Assembly (NCBI GenBank): GCA_023522315.1 | Contig: JAHCSU010000281.1 | Location: forward strand, 1 to 34,026 | Direction: 5' to 3' | From: Nostoc sp. CCCryo 231-06 | GTDB lineage: Bacteria; Cyanobacteriota; Cyanobacteriia; Cyanobacteriales; Nostocaceae | Length of the DNA: 34,026 bases | Part shown: piece after piece, positions 9,147-17,533 of the stretch | Layout of the letters: every line of letters starts with the position of its first letter | Position numbering within the stretch: the first letter of the stretch is position 1 | Program-made: the position numbers and the translations under genes | The notes under the pieces: model-generated | Seen by the model: the letters and a program-made list of their open reading frames with translations, nothing else | What the model was told of the DNA's origin: nothing | Database searches by the model: none

Positions 9147-9567
9147 AAGCTCCTAATTCTGGCTGAAACGGTAAAATTTCCTCTTTAACTTCTAACCCCA
9201 GTTGTTCCAACATTGTGCGTAAAACCGAATCTGAAGACAAGCGTAAATAAGTTGGCGTAATTTCTACAGGTACATGGCGATTTCCCAAATGGTATGCCGC
9301 CCGTAATAATAAAAGTGGTGTTTGGGCAAAGGCAGTCAGCACTAGTTCTGGTTTGGCAGTAATTCTGATTAAACTGCTATGGGTTTCTTCTTGTAGAATA
9401 TCGCCATCATGTAAAACAGTTCCTCTGGGTAAATGTAAAAACACAACTTTAGCATCTTCCGTTTCAAAGCGATGACGACTGCGGGTGCGTTCTTCTGCTG
9501 TCAATGCCAGAGTAAAGGTGACTGCGGTATCGGGATTAGGTGGTTTAAGTTGGGTAAATGTCAGCAT
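9121..9567 (-). CDS. ureE: Urease accessory nickel metallochaperone UreE
   Basis: UreE is the dimeric nickel chaperone that passes Ni(II) to UreG. The 148-aa protein shows the N-terminal peptide-binding-like domain with the DGDIL motif and the C-terminal metal-binding domain with the conserved [13 protein letters not shown] segment carrying the interfacial nickel-binding histidine. It ends in a short histidine tail, AYGQHHHAH, an additional metal-binding site that varies in length between species. It is the first gene of ureE-ureF-ureG. Its promoter should lie in 9568-9660. Confidence 0.95.
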   Translation of the reverse strand: MLTFTQLKPPNPDTAVTFTLALTAEERTRSRHRFETEDAKVVFLHLPRGTVLHDGDILQEETHSSLIRITAKPELVLTAFAQTPLLLLRAAYHLGNRHVPVEITPTYLRLSSDSVLRTMLEQLGLEVKEEILPFQPELGAYGQHHHAH

Positions 9568-9660
9568 ACAGAGTTTTGTCTGATCTTCCGCTTTTCATTA
9601 TGGTTCTAATTTAAGACACCATAGCTACCCTGACTTTTAACAGTATCTAAAAAACCTCAC

Positions 9661-9726
9661 TTCTATTTCTCTCTCCTTGAAGGAGAGAGAAATAGAATTT
9701 TCCCCCTTCCCGCGTCGGGAAGGGGG
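9661..9726. repeat. Two adjacent hairpin repeats between divergent ureE and a Uma2 gene
   Basis: Positions 9661-9697 form a perfect palindrome with 18-bp arms (TTCTATTTCTCTCTCCTT) around a single G. Positions 9702-9726 form a second hairpin, CCCCCTTCCCG-CGT-CGGGAAGGGGG. Both belong to GC- or purine-rich dispersed repeats common in Nostoc intergenic DNA. Because the flanking genes diverge, termination is not the obvious role. The rest of the 264-bp gap contains no gene. Confidence 0.8.
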
Positions 9727-9831
9727 TTAGGTTTTTCGTAGGCTGACAGAAAGAAAAGACTCCATAGCTGCCTTGCCCGAAGGAAAGATAAAATTAAACA
9801 AACAAAGGTAACAAGCCAAACGCGGACAATC

Positions 9832-10401
9832 ATGAACCAATCCATTGAGGGAGTACGCTGGACAGTTCACGATTTAGAGGTTCTACCGGAAAATGAGTGG
9901 ACACGCTATGAAATTATTAATGGAGAACTCTTTGTGACTCGCACTCCTCACCGCCGTCATCAACAAGTTTGTGTAAAAATCGCTCGACAACTCGATGTTT
10001 GGTCAGATTCGAGTGGTTTAGGGGAAACAATTGTGGCTCCAGGCGTGATTTTTTCGCAAGCAGATAGCGTTATACCGGATGTAGTTTGGGTAAGTCGAGA
10101 ACGACTGGCGCAAATTGAAGATGACGCGGGACATTTGACAGGCGCACCAGAGTTAGTAATAGAGGTTTTATCCCCTGGTAAACAAAATGAATTTCGAGAC
10201 AAAGAAGCAAAACTGAAACTTTATTCAGTTCAAGGCGTGCGTGAGTATTGGATTGTTGATCGCTTTACTCAAAAAGTTGAAGTTTATCGGCGAGAAAAAG
10301 CCCAATTGGTTTTAGTTGCTACTTTGTTAGGCGATGATGAAATTACATCGCCACTTTTACCTGGATTTTGTTGTTCTATTCGTTTATTTTTCCCTGAATG
10401 A
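9832..10401 (+). CDS. Uma2 family (DUF820) putative endonuclease
   Basis: Uma2 proteins adopt a PD-(D/E)XK restriction-endonuclease-like fold and are greatly expanded in cyanobacteria; their cellular role is not established. The core motifs are visible in this 189-aa protein: IPDVVWV (D83), PELVIEVLSP (E111) and a downstream lysine in FRDKEAKLKLY (K124/K127), followed by VREYWIVD. The active-site set therefore looks complete. A second Uma2 gene lies at 15215, with the two kinase genes between them. It starts with ATG after a hairpin-rich region; no strong ribosome-binding site was seen. Confidence 0.88.
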   Translation: MNQSIEGVRWTVHDLEVLPENEWTRYEIINGELFVTRTPHRRHQQVCVKIARQLDVWSDSSGLGETIVAPGVIFSQADSVIPDVVWVSRERLAQIEDDAGHLTGAPELVIEVLSPGKQNEFRDKEAKLKLYSVQGVREYWIVDRFTQKVEVYRREKAQLVLVATLLGDDEITSPLLPGFCCSIRLFFPE

Positions 10402-10484
10402 CTAAATAATTCTTATTAAATATTATTCAAACTTTCAGCAATCCTAAAAGCGCTAAAGCCAACTTAAGGTACAGATGATCTTAA

Positions 10485-10505
10485 GGGCACAGCACTGCTG
10501 TGCCC
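10485..10505. repeat. GGGCACAGCA/TGCTGTGCCC palindromic repeat (second copy)
   Basis: The same palindrome as at 206-226, with C instead of T at the centre, again preceded by TAA and followed by CCTAC. It lies between the convergent Uma2 gene and a kinase gene, where it could assist transcription termination on either strand. Confidence 0.75.
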
Positions 10506-10562
10506 CTACCTGTATACTTAATTTATCTGAAAAACGCTGTAATTTGACTAACATTAGAAGCC

Positions 10563-12341
10563 TTATCCTGTGAATGGGCTACTAATAGGTAATGTAAACC
10601 AGAAAGTTGCCCCTGCATCCAATGCACTGTTCACACCTATTTCGCCGCCATGAGCATTGATGATTTGCTTACATAAATATAAGCCTAATCCCAAACTTAC
10701 AGAATTGCGGATACTTGCACCCCGAAAGTAAAGGTCAAAAAGCCGATTGCTTTGTTGTTGACTAATGCCCACACCATTATCACTCACAGTACAATAAATT
10801 TTGTCATCCTTACGGGTAGCGTTAATTGTCAAGAGCAAACCAGGAGCATTATGTTTCAAAGCATTGACGATTAAGTTAGAAAAAACTCGCCATAGTTGCG
10901 TGGGATCTGCATTCACTAATGGCAAATCTGCGGACACTAGATTTGTCAGCTTGGCTTGATTTTGCTCTAGCAATGGCTCTAAATCTGCGATCGCAGCTTC
11001 GACAACTGTCAGTAATTGTACGGGTTGTTGCTGTAAAATAACACCTTGCACCTCGCTGATATGAGCTTCCATCAACGAATTAATTAAATTAAGTTGGCGA
11101 TCGCTACTTTGAATCATCCGCTCTAAAATTGAGCGTGAAATCGAAATATTCTCTTCTGGACGTGCAAGCAAGTTTTTCAGCACCATTAAAGTACCCAGCA
11201 CTGGGTTGCGTAAGTCGTGGGAAACTGCATGGAAAAATACTCGTAGTTCTTCTTCAGTTTGTTTGCGCTGGGTAATGTCTTCAATCAAACCTTCGTAGTA
11301 AAGCAGTTTAAGATGTTCGTCACGCACTGCGTAGGCTTTTTCCGAAATCCAGACAATACTTCCGTCTCGGCGATAAATTTGGGACTCAAACTCTGAAATG
11401 CTGCCATATTTTTCCATCAGGCGGACAAATTCTGCGCGGCGGTTCGGATCAACGTACAATTGTTCAATATCAGTGGAATTTGCTGTCACTTCCTCCGCTA
11501 AAGAGTAGCCATAAATACGTGCTAAAGCCGGATTTGCTGTAATGTAACGTCCATCGGGACTGCTTTGAAAAATCCCCTCAACAGCGTTTTCAAAAATGCT
11601 GCGATATTTAGCTTCTGCAACCTTGAGTTTTTGGTAGGCAGATTCGAGTTCTTGATGGGCGTAAAACTCAGAACGTTGCAGGCGATCGTACAGATAAACA
11701 CCAATGTCGCATATAGCACAAAACCAAAAAATGTATAAAATGAACGTTACATTATATATTTCTGGATGGTCGGGGATTGGTGTTTTTAGTCCAAGTGCTG
11801 TATTCACACCAAAATAGTAAGTTAGCACACTTACTTGAGTCAGCAGGTGAAGAATCCAGCAGACGGGCATCAACACAGCTTGGCTTAAGAATAGCAGTGA
11901 CCAGCCGATGGTATCGGGTAGTGCGAAACCTCTGATAGTTGCAAACAACTGTGATGCTAGACTAATTGACCAAGAAGACCCCAAAAATAATAAATCTGGA
12001 CGATCGCGACCTAACTTAGTTTTATGTAAGGCAAGGCAGATTAGTATATTCAGCAACATTGCAATATTAATTACAAGGCGCTGAGTTCTAAGCACTTCTG
12101 GAAGATGCTGCAACTCTGCAAAAGGAAAAAACAAGCCGTAAATGTCTCGCAAAGTAAAAGACAACAGACACATCAGCGCCAGCCATAACCATAAACGCAA
12201 TCTCTGCCACAAAAAACGGTTACGCCAATCTCTGTAAAGAGTAGTGGTTTCATCTCTTATTGGTGCAGAAAAGGTTTGTCTGCACCACCTTTGCACTCTT
12301 GTAAACTGAGTAGCCATTAGCATCCGAGCAACTTTGCCCAT
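10563..12341 (-). CDS. Membrane PAS sensor histidine kinase
   Basis: The 592-aa protein has about five hydrophobic membrane segments in residues 48-218, a PAS domain with PAC tail at about 240-360 (KYRSIFENAVEGIFQ to GLIEDITQRK), a dimerisation/phosphoacceptor domain with the H-box AVSHDLRNP (H375) and a complete HATPase_c domain: N-box NALKHN (N493), G1 DNGVGIS (521-527), G2 GLGLYL. All residues needed for autophosphorylation are present. There is no receiver domain or adjacent response regulator, so its partner is unknown. It lies 63 nt downstream of a closely related kinase-like gene on the same strand, sharing VLKNLL, SRSI(L/I)ERMIQ and (N/H)GGEIGV-type segments, so the two are probably co-transcribed duplicates. 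The sensed signal is not deducible. Confidence 0.92.
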   Translation of the reverse strand: MGKVARMLMATQFTRVQRWCRQTFSAPIRDETTTLYRDWRNRFLWQRLRLWLWLALMCLLSFTLRDIYGLFFPFAELQHLPEVLRTQRLVINIAMLLNILICLALHKTKLGRDRPDLLFLGSSWSISLASQLFATIRGFALPDTIGWSLLFLSQAVLMPVCWILHLLTQVSVLTYYFGVNTALGLKTPIPDHPEIYNVTFILYIFWFCAICDIGVYLYDRLQRSEFYAHQELESAYQKLKVAEAKYRSIFENAVEGIFQSSPDGRYITANPALARIYGYSLAEEVTANSTDIEQLYVDPNRRAEFVRLMEKYGSISEFESQIYRRDGSIVWISEKAYAVRDEHLKLLYYEGLIEDITQRKQTEEELRVFFHAVSHDLRNPVLGTLMVLKNLLARPEENISISRSILERMIQSSDRQLNLINSLMEAHISEVQGVILQQQPVQLLTVVEAAIADLEPLLEQNQAKLTNLVSADLPLVNADPTQLWRVFSNLIVNALKHNAPGLLLTINATRKDDKIYCTVSDNGVGISQQQSNRLFDLYFRGASIRNSVSLGLGLYLCKQIINAHGGEIGVNSALDAGATFWFTLPISSPFTG

Positions 12342-12404
12342 ACCTTGAGGGTGTTTCCCTAACTCAACATTGCCATAAATAACACCCTCTCATTTTTTGG
12401 TGAT

Positions 12405-14981
12405 TTATGGGCGATTTGTTGCGGATGTTGCTAAAGGTAGTGTAAACCAGAAAGTTAACCCGCGCTTGCGGTTACTAATAACACCGATTTCGCCGCCATG
12501 TGCTTTAATAACTTTCCGACAAAGATACATTTTTAAGCCAATGCTTGTAGAACAACAGTCTTGAGGATCGCGGACATGGAGATCGAAAAGGCGATCGCAC
12601 TCTAGTTTACTCATTATCACACCGTCATCTTGAATCTGAGTGCGAATCATTTTGCCCTCAACGGTGGCACTGAGAATAAAATTTAATCCTGGTGGATTAT
12701 TTTGCAAGCTATGTGTTACCAAATGTGCCAGAACTTTCTCCAACCGAGTTGCATCTGCCATCACTAACGGTAAATCGGCGGGAACCAAATTCTTCAGAGT
12801 TGCTTGATTTTGTGTCAGTATGGGTTTCAACTGGGCGAAAATTGTTCCCAGTAGGATGCTAAAGTCCACAGGTTCGGGTTTGATCTCCATACCCTGTTTT
12901 TCGCCGGAATTAATTTCTAGCAATGAGTTAATCATCGTTAGTTGGCGATCATTGCCTTGAATCATCCGCTCGATTATCGAGCGAGATACTAGAATGGGGG
13001 ATTGGGCATGGGGCATAGGGCATGGGGCATTGGTTATTAATTCTGCTCCCCCACTCCCCACTTTTTGATTTAACAAATTCTTTAACACCATTAAGTTACC
13101 CATCACTGAAGTTCGTAAATCGTGGGCAACTGTGTGCAAAACAACATCTTTGACGCGATGCAATTTTTCAACTTCTTGCATTTTCTGCTGCAATTGTGCT
13201 GTCCGTTCTTCTACTTGGTATTCTAAATTAGTGTTAAGTTCTGCGAGTTTTTGGTATATCTGGCTTTGCTGAATGGCGATCGCTACTTGTTCTGACATTT
13301 GCTGTAACAAATCAATTTCTATTGGTTGCCAATGACGCGAACCTGAGCATTGATTGGCAATTAACGCACCAAATAATTCGTCACCTAGCATAATTGGTAT
13401 AGCTAAACTAGCCTTCGTTTGAAATTTTTCACAATGTGCTTTAACTTTAGGAGATACTGCCATTTGCGTTACGTCTTCAACGACACGCACAAGATTATTT
13501 TTTAGTAAGTTTCTTAATTCTTGTAAATAAGCTTCATCATTAGTAGACCAACCTGAGACTGATGGATACTTGGGATCTACTGATTCGGCAAGAGTTCTGA
13601 CTCCTAACTTGGCATTATTTAGACCAATGAAAACTCGATCTGCTTGCAGAAATTGCCTGACTTCCGTCACCGTAGTTTGCAGAATTTCCTCTAAGTTAAG
13701 CGAAGATCGAATTCGTACTAAGGTTTCTGCCAACAAGCGATCGCGTTCTGCTGATAGACGTAATTGTGCTTCCACCTGCTTGCGTTCTGTAATGTCGTGA
13801 TGGACTGCTAGGATCGAAGGCAGACCATCTAAATCAATGATTTCGGCTGAAAGCAGCGTTGTAATTATTTTGCCAGACTGTTGCCGAAATTCGATTTCCA
13901 AGTTGCGAACAACTCCTGTGGCTTGCAACTCCTGTAACAAATTCAGGCGATCGCGATCGTGTACCCAAAGATTTAACTCAAAAGAAGTTTTACCAATCGC
14001 CTCATCTCGCTCATAACCTGAGAGTTTCACAAAACTGTCGTTAACTTCGATGAAGCGACCTTCTTGGAGTGTGCTGATAGTAATTGAATCGGGGCTACAA
14101 CTAAAAGCTTTAGCAAATTTTTGGGCAAGATTTTGTAAGGCGACTTCTGCTTGTTTGCGTTCTGTGATATCTCGGACAATTGCTACTACCTCATCTTGAC
14201 CACTCACTACCAACCGCGCCTCATAATCTTTGATTCCCAAAGGCGTTGATAGTTGATATTCGCAAGTTTGTAAAGTTCCAGAATCTAAAGTTTTAGCGAT
14301 CGCTTCCAGGCTAATTGCGGCAACATCACTAGGCAATAACTCCTGCACATGTTTCCCAACTATTTCTTCTCTGGTAAGAATGACATTTGCTCCCTCACTT
14401 TTCAAATCTAGATATTCGCTATCACGGCTGATGCGAAACATTAAATCGGGGATAGCATCCAAAATTGCTTGATACCGCGCCTCACTCTCAAGCAATTTTT
14501 CTTGGGCTTGTTTTCGGTCTGTAATATCCATGACCAAGCCATTCCAAAGCAAATCACCTGCTTCTTGTAATTCGGGTTGCGAAGTAGCTTGAATCCACTT
14601 AATGCCACTAGGCGTAATGATGCGACCTTCCCAATGCCAACATGTAATATTTGTAGTACAAACAGCTATAGATTCTGTAAAAGCTTTTATATCCTGTGGA
14701 TGAATCAGTTTGTATAGCACCCGAAAGTCTTTCTGTACAGCTTCTGGTTCTAATTCATACAAATATTCACAACCAGAACTAATGTAAGGGATAAATATAG
14801 AACCATCCTGCCGTTGCAGAATTTGGAAAATCATCCCCGATAAATTGGCAGCAATTGTTTCCAACAGAGGGATCTTCTCTGGTAGAAAATCTGGTTTTTG
14901 CGGTGATTTTACAATTTCATCCACTCTTAGACCCTTTGATATATAAGCAATTGGCATAATATTCAAGGCAATCATAGCCAT
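12405..14981 (-). CDS. Multi-PAS/GAF histidine-kinase-like protein with a degenerate ATPase domain
   Basis: This 858-aa protein carries three PAS/PAC units (about 45-155, 165-275 and 285-405, each ending in D(I)T(D/E)RKQ), a GAF domain (about 415-580), a short coiled coil and a phosphoacceptor domain with VAHDLRTS (H620). The ATPase domain departs from consensus at three conserved sites. The N-box asparagine is replaced by His (H757 in VTHSLQNN), G1 reads DDGVIMS instead of DxGxGIS (I789), and G2 reads IGLKMYL where the paired kinase has LGLGLYL. ATP binding is therefore doubtful, although the histidine is retained. About 20 residues derived from GGGCAT repeats interrupt the phosphoacceptor domain after VLKNLL. 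No transmembrane segment is evident. The start is ATG 14981; ATG 14957 is an alternative. Confidence 0.88.
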   Translation of the reverse strand: MAMIALNIMPIAYISKGLRVDEIVKSPQKPDFLPEKIPLLETIAANLSGMIFQILQRQDGSIFIPYISSGCEYLYELEPEAVQKDFRVLYKLIHPQDIKAFTESIAVCTTNITCWHWEGRIITPSGIKWIQATSQPELQEAGDLLWNGLVMDITDRKQAQEKLLESEARYQAILDAIPDLMFRISRDSEYLDLKSEGANVILTREEIVGKHVQELLPSDVAAISLEAIAKTLDSGTLQTCEYQLSTPLGIKDYEARLVVSGQDEVVAIVRDITERKQAEVALQNLAQKFAKAFSCSPDSITISTLQEGRFIEVNDSFVKLSGYERDEAIGKTSFELNLWVHDRDRLNLLQELQATGVVRNLEIEFRQQSGKIITTLLSAEIIDLDGLPSILAVHHDITERKQVEAQLRLSAERDRLLAETLVRIRSSLNLEEILQTTVTEVRQFLQADRVFIGLNNAKLGVRTLAESVDPKYPSVSGWSTNDEAYLQELRNLLKNNLVRVVEDVTQMAVSPKVKAHCEKFQTKASLAIPIMLGDELFGALIANQCSGSRHWQPIEIDLLQQMSEQVAIAIQQSQIYQKLAELNTNLEYQVEERTAQLQQKMQEVEKLHRVKDVVLHTVAHDLRTSVMGNLMVLKNLLNQKVGSGGAELITNAPCPMPHAQSPILVSRSIIERMIQGNDRQLTMINSLLEINSGEKQGMEIKPEPVDFSILLGTIFAQLKPILTQNQATLKNLVPADLPLVMADATRLEKVLAHLVTHSLQNNPPGLNFILSATVEGKMIRTQIQDDGVIMSKLECDRLFDLHVRDPQDCCSTSIGLKMYLCRKVIKAHGGEIGVISNRKRGLTFWFTLPLATSATNRP

Positions 14982-15161
14982 TGTAAAAGTTTTTTAGCTG
15001 TCAGCGAGATCACTAACAGCAAAAAAGTGCCTCTACTTTCAGAGTAGTTCTGGATGCTGCGATCGCATTCACCCAATCGGGTGAACCATTTGTCAAAGAT
15101 GTCAAAGAGCAAATCAGTTAAGGAGTTAAGTCTTTACTACAAGTTTATTTACCTAGCAGAG

Positions 15162-15189
15162 TTGACTTGACAGACTACTAAAATAGATA
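15162..15189 (+). promoter_or_regulatory. Possible sigma-70-type promoter for the second Uma2 gene
   Basis: TTGACT at 15162-15167 and TAGATA at 15184-15189 are separated by 16 bp, 26 bp before the ATG. The -35 is good and the -10 is imperfect. Elsewhere in 14982-15214 I see no gene, only one GCGATCGC site. Confidence 0.35.
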
Positions 15190-15214
15190 TATCGCTTCCA
15201 CTTAAACTGATAAC

Positions 15215-15802
15215 ATGAATACTACCACCGTCAGTTTACCTCCTACCCTCCAATTAAACATCGACTTGACTGACGAGCAATTTTTTCAGCTTTGTCAAAA
15301 TAATCGAGACTTAAAGTTTGAGCGGACAGCTTCAGGGGAATTAATTATTATGCCACCAACAGGAAGTAGTACTAGTGACCGTAATGCTGATTTAACGTAT
15401 CAATTAAGAGCTTGGAGTCGGCAAAATAAGCTAGGTAAATCCTTTGATTCCTCTGGTGGTTTCAAACTTCCCAACGGTGCCGAGCGTTCTCCAGATGCAT
15501 CTTGGGTGAAAATGGAACGGTGGAATGCTTTAAGCGAAGCAGAAAAAGAAAGATTTGCTCCTTTGTGTCCCGATTTTGTGGTTGAGTTAATGTCTCCAAG
15601 TGATTCCTTAGAAAAAACGCGAGCCAAAATGAGGGAATACATCGAGAATGGCGCAAGATTGGGCTGGTTAATTAATAGAGGACAGCAGCAGGTAGAAATT
15701 TATCGTCCCAATCGAGAAGTTGAGATTTTACAAAGTCCTAAAACTCTATCGGGAGAAGATGTTTTACCAGGATTTGTTTTAGATTTAGCGGAAATTTTGT
15801 GA
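15215..15802 (+). CDS. Uma2 family (DUF820) putative endonuclease, second copy
   Basis: This 195-aa Uma2 protein shows ERTASGELIIMPPTG near the N-terminus, a feature of the subfamily. The putative catalytic set is RSPDASWV (D94), CPDFVVELMSPSD (E124) and KMREY (K138), followed by LGWLIN and VEIYRP. It is only distantly similar to the Uma2 protein at 9832, so the two are not a recent duplication. A nuclease fold is well supported for the family, but its natural substrate and role are unknown. The gene stands alone, followed by a hairpin. Confidence 0.9.
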   Translation: MNTTTVSLPPTLQLNIDLTDEQFFQLCQNNRDLKFERTASGELIIMPPTGSSTSDRNADLTYQLRAWSRQNKLGKSFDSSGGFKLPNGAERSPDASWVKMERWNALSEAEKERFAPLCPDFVVELMSPSDSLEKTRAKMREYIENGARLGWLINRGQQQVEIYRPNREVEILQSPKTLSGEDVLPGFVLDLAEIL

Positions 15803-15837
15803 GTAATTGCCTACACAGAATCATTCGCAATCGAGAA

Positions 15838-15868
15838 TAACCCCGAATTATTTAAAAAATCGGGGTTA
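15838..15868 (+). terminator. Hairpin after the second Uma2 gene
   Basis: A 9-bp stem, TAACCCCGA paired with TCGGGGTTA, encloses a 13-nt AT-rich loop 36 nt after the stop codon. The following T run is weak, so termination strength is uncertain. Confidence 0.55.
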
Positions 15869-15905
15869 TGCGGGTTAAAATTTTCACAAATCAAATACGA
15901 TTGCT

Positions 15906-16166
15906 ATGGTACAAGATTATGATAATTTAATCTCACGAATAGCCCAAACAAGTACTTCTAAAAATTCTTTGAGAACTATCTCATCATTCAGGGCAGAAAA
16001 GGCAATAAGTAAGTGGGTCAAATTAAATATAAAACCTCACCCTGCCTCCGGCTTCCCTCTCCGAACTCACGGAGAGGGATTGAGGGTGAGGTTTGATCTT
16101 ATATTTAATTACGCCTACCTACTTATACCAGCAATAAGGATTAATAGATTCCTTCATATCAACTAA
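15906..16166 (+). pseudogene. Small ORF interrupted by a MITE-like element
   Basis: The frame opens with MVQDYDNLISRIAQT and runs into the inverted-repeat element at 16006-16125. Removing the element together with one copy of the flanking GCAATAAG restores a continuous reading, EKAIRINRFLHIN, that ends at the same stop. This suggests a short (about 43 aa) coding or formerly coding sequence into which the element inserted in frame. No family is recognised, and it may never have been a gene. Confidence 0.3.
16006..16125. mobile_element. MITE-like 120-bp element with about 27-bp terminal inverted repeats
   Basis: The left end, TAAGTAAGTGGGTCAAATTA, and the reverse complement of the right end, TAAGTAGGTAGGCGTAATTA, match over about 27 bp with a few mismatches. 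Inside lie further paired arms (AACCTCACCCT with AGGGTGAGGTT, CCCTCTCCG with CGGAGAGGG), so nearly the whole element folds on itself. GCAATAAG is present at 16002-16009 and 16131-16138 on either side. There is no transposase, so it would be non-autonomous. Confidence 0.65.
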
Positions 16167-16257
16167 CTGACAATTATCCTAAATCAGGTAAATACCACCA
16201 CTCTTAAAGCGTATCCCCTTTTCAATATGCAGATGAGATGCGCTGCGTAGCCAACGA

Positions 16258-16905
16258 TTGAAGCAGCGTCTTCAGTCAGGAGAGGAAATTTATGATACGG
16301 GGTATGGTTCAAGTAGTCAATTGTATGAGAAAGCACCTAAACAACTGGGAATGACACCAAAAACTTACCAACAAGCTGGAAAAACAATCAACATTGTCTA
16401 TGCGATCGCTCCATGTCCACTAGGATATTTGCTTGTGGCAACAACAGAAAAGGGTATCTGTGCCGTTAAGCTAGGTGATGAAGCAGACAAGCTTGAACAC
16501 ATTTTGAACCAGGAATTTCACCAAGCGCACATCATACGTGATGACCATACACACAAGGAATGGATACAAGTAATCCTCGACTTCATTGCAGGAGGTGAAA
16601 TACATCTTGATTTACCACTTGATATCCGTGGGACAGCATTTCAGAAACAGGTGTGGGAAGCATTACAAAAAATTCCTTATGGCGAAACCCGCACTTACAC
16701 TGATATTGCTCGTAATATTGCCAAACCCCAGGCAGTCCGCGCTGTAGGTAATGCTTGTGGAGCTAATCCGATCGCGCTGATTGTACCGTGTCATCGGGTG
16801 CTGCAAAGTGATGGCAGTCTTGGTGGTTATCACTGGGGAATTGAGCGCAAACAAAAACTGCTTACACAAGAATCGAAATTTCTCAAAGATGACTCAAACA
16901 CCTGA
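16258..16905 (+). CDS. ada: 5'-truncated Ada: methylated-DNA-cysteine methyltransferase with a residual AraC-HTH end
   Basis: The C-terminal part is a complete O6-alkylguanine-DNA alkyltransferase: RGTAFQKQVWEAL, the arginine finger within KPQAVRAVGNACGAN (R161), the active site IVPCHRV (C178) and LGGYHWGIERKQ. The N-terminal part (GYGSSSQLYEKAPKQLGMTP, about residues 15-34) is the end of the AraC-type HTH seen in Ada proteins. The Ada metal-binding N-terminal domain and most of the AraC domain are missing. Upstream the frame meets a TGA at 16234-16236 within repeat-like DNA. Translation could begin at TTG 16258 or at ATG 16351, the latter giving a 184-aa methyltransferase. Repair activity should remain, but the methylation-sensing activator function is lost. 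It overlaps alkA by 17 nt. Confidence 0.85.
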   Translation: MKQRLQSGEEIYDTGYGSSSQLYEKAPKQLGMTPKTYQQAGKTINIVYAIAPCPLGYLLVATTEKGICAVKLGDEADKLEHILNQEFHQAHIIRDDHTHKEWIQVILDFIAGGEIHLDLPLDIRGTAFQKQVWEALQKIPYGETRTYTDIARNIAKPQAVRAVGNACGANPIALIVPCHRVLQSDGSLGGYHWGIERKQKLLTQESKFLKDDSNT

Positions 16906-17533
16906 ACTAGAATCGTTGACTGAAGAAAGTCTTACCCGTGGTTTAATGGTGCTTGCCAATCTTGATAGCGATTTGGCTTGGATTTTAGAAACACTGGGGC
17001 CGCCACCGATGTGGCAAAGACAACCGGGTTTTGCAACGCTGTTGTGTATAATTCTGGAACAGCAAGTTTCCGTAGCGGCTGCAAGGGCTGTATTTACGCG
17101 CCTATGTGCGGTTGTTGTAACTCTGACGCCAGAAAATTTTCTGCTATTGGATGATGTTCAATTAAGAGGAATTGGATTCAGTCGGCAAAAGATTTTATAC
17201 TGTCGTGGATTGGCTCAGGCGATTGCAAGTGGTCAGCTTGACCTAACCAAGCTGGAGAGAATGGACGAAACTACTATCAGAACTGAGTTAAAGCGTCTTA
17301 AAGGTATAGGAGACTGGACAGTTGATATTTATTTGTTAATGGCGCTGCAACGTCCTGATGTGTTTCCTAAAGGCGATTTAGCGATCGCGATCGCTTTACA
17401 AAAACTCAAAAACTTGGCGACGCGTCCAACACCAGTTCAACTAGAAGCGATGACACAGCACTGGCGACCGTGGCGAGCAGTTGCGGCAAGACTTCTATGG
17501 CACTACTACTTGAGTAATGCCAATTCTCCTTAA
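16889..17533 (+). CDS. alkA: DNA-3-methyladenine glycosylase II, AlkA-type HhH-GPD
   Basis: This base-excision glycosylase removes alkylated bases such as 3-methyladenine from DNA. The 214-aa protein has the helix-hairpin-helix LKGIGDWTVDIY (residues about 137-148) and the catalytic aspartate in VFPKGDLAI (D163), with the N-terminal EQQVSVAAA helix typical of the family. ATG 16889 was chosen because it overlaps the ada stop by 17 nt, implying translational coupling, and because the longer upstream frame only duplicates ada codons. It lacks the extra N-terminal domain of E. coli AlkA, like the shorter bacterial members. With the upstream methyltransferase it forms an alkylation-repair operon. 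Confidence 0.92.
   Translation: MTQTPELESLTEESLTRGLMVLANLDSDLAWILETLGPPPMWQRQPGFATLLCIILEQQVSVAAARAVFTRLCAVVVTLTPENFLLLDDVQLRGIGFSRQKILYCRGLAQAIASGQLDLTKLERMDETTIRTELKRLKGIGDWTVDIYLLMALQRPDVFPKGDLAIAIALQKLKNLATRPTPVQLEAMTQHWRPWRAVAARLLWHYYLSNANSP

Noticed and set aside
16781..16888. Longer start for the alkA-type glycosylase
   Set aside because: The extra 36 codons overlap ada in another frame and have no resemblance to glycosylase N-termini. ATG 16889 gives the expected protein.
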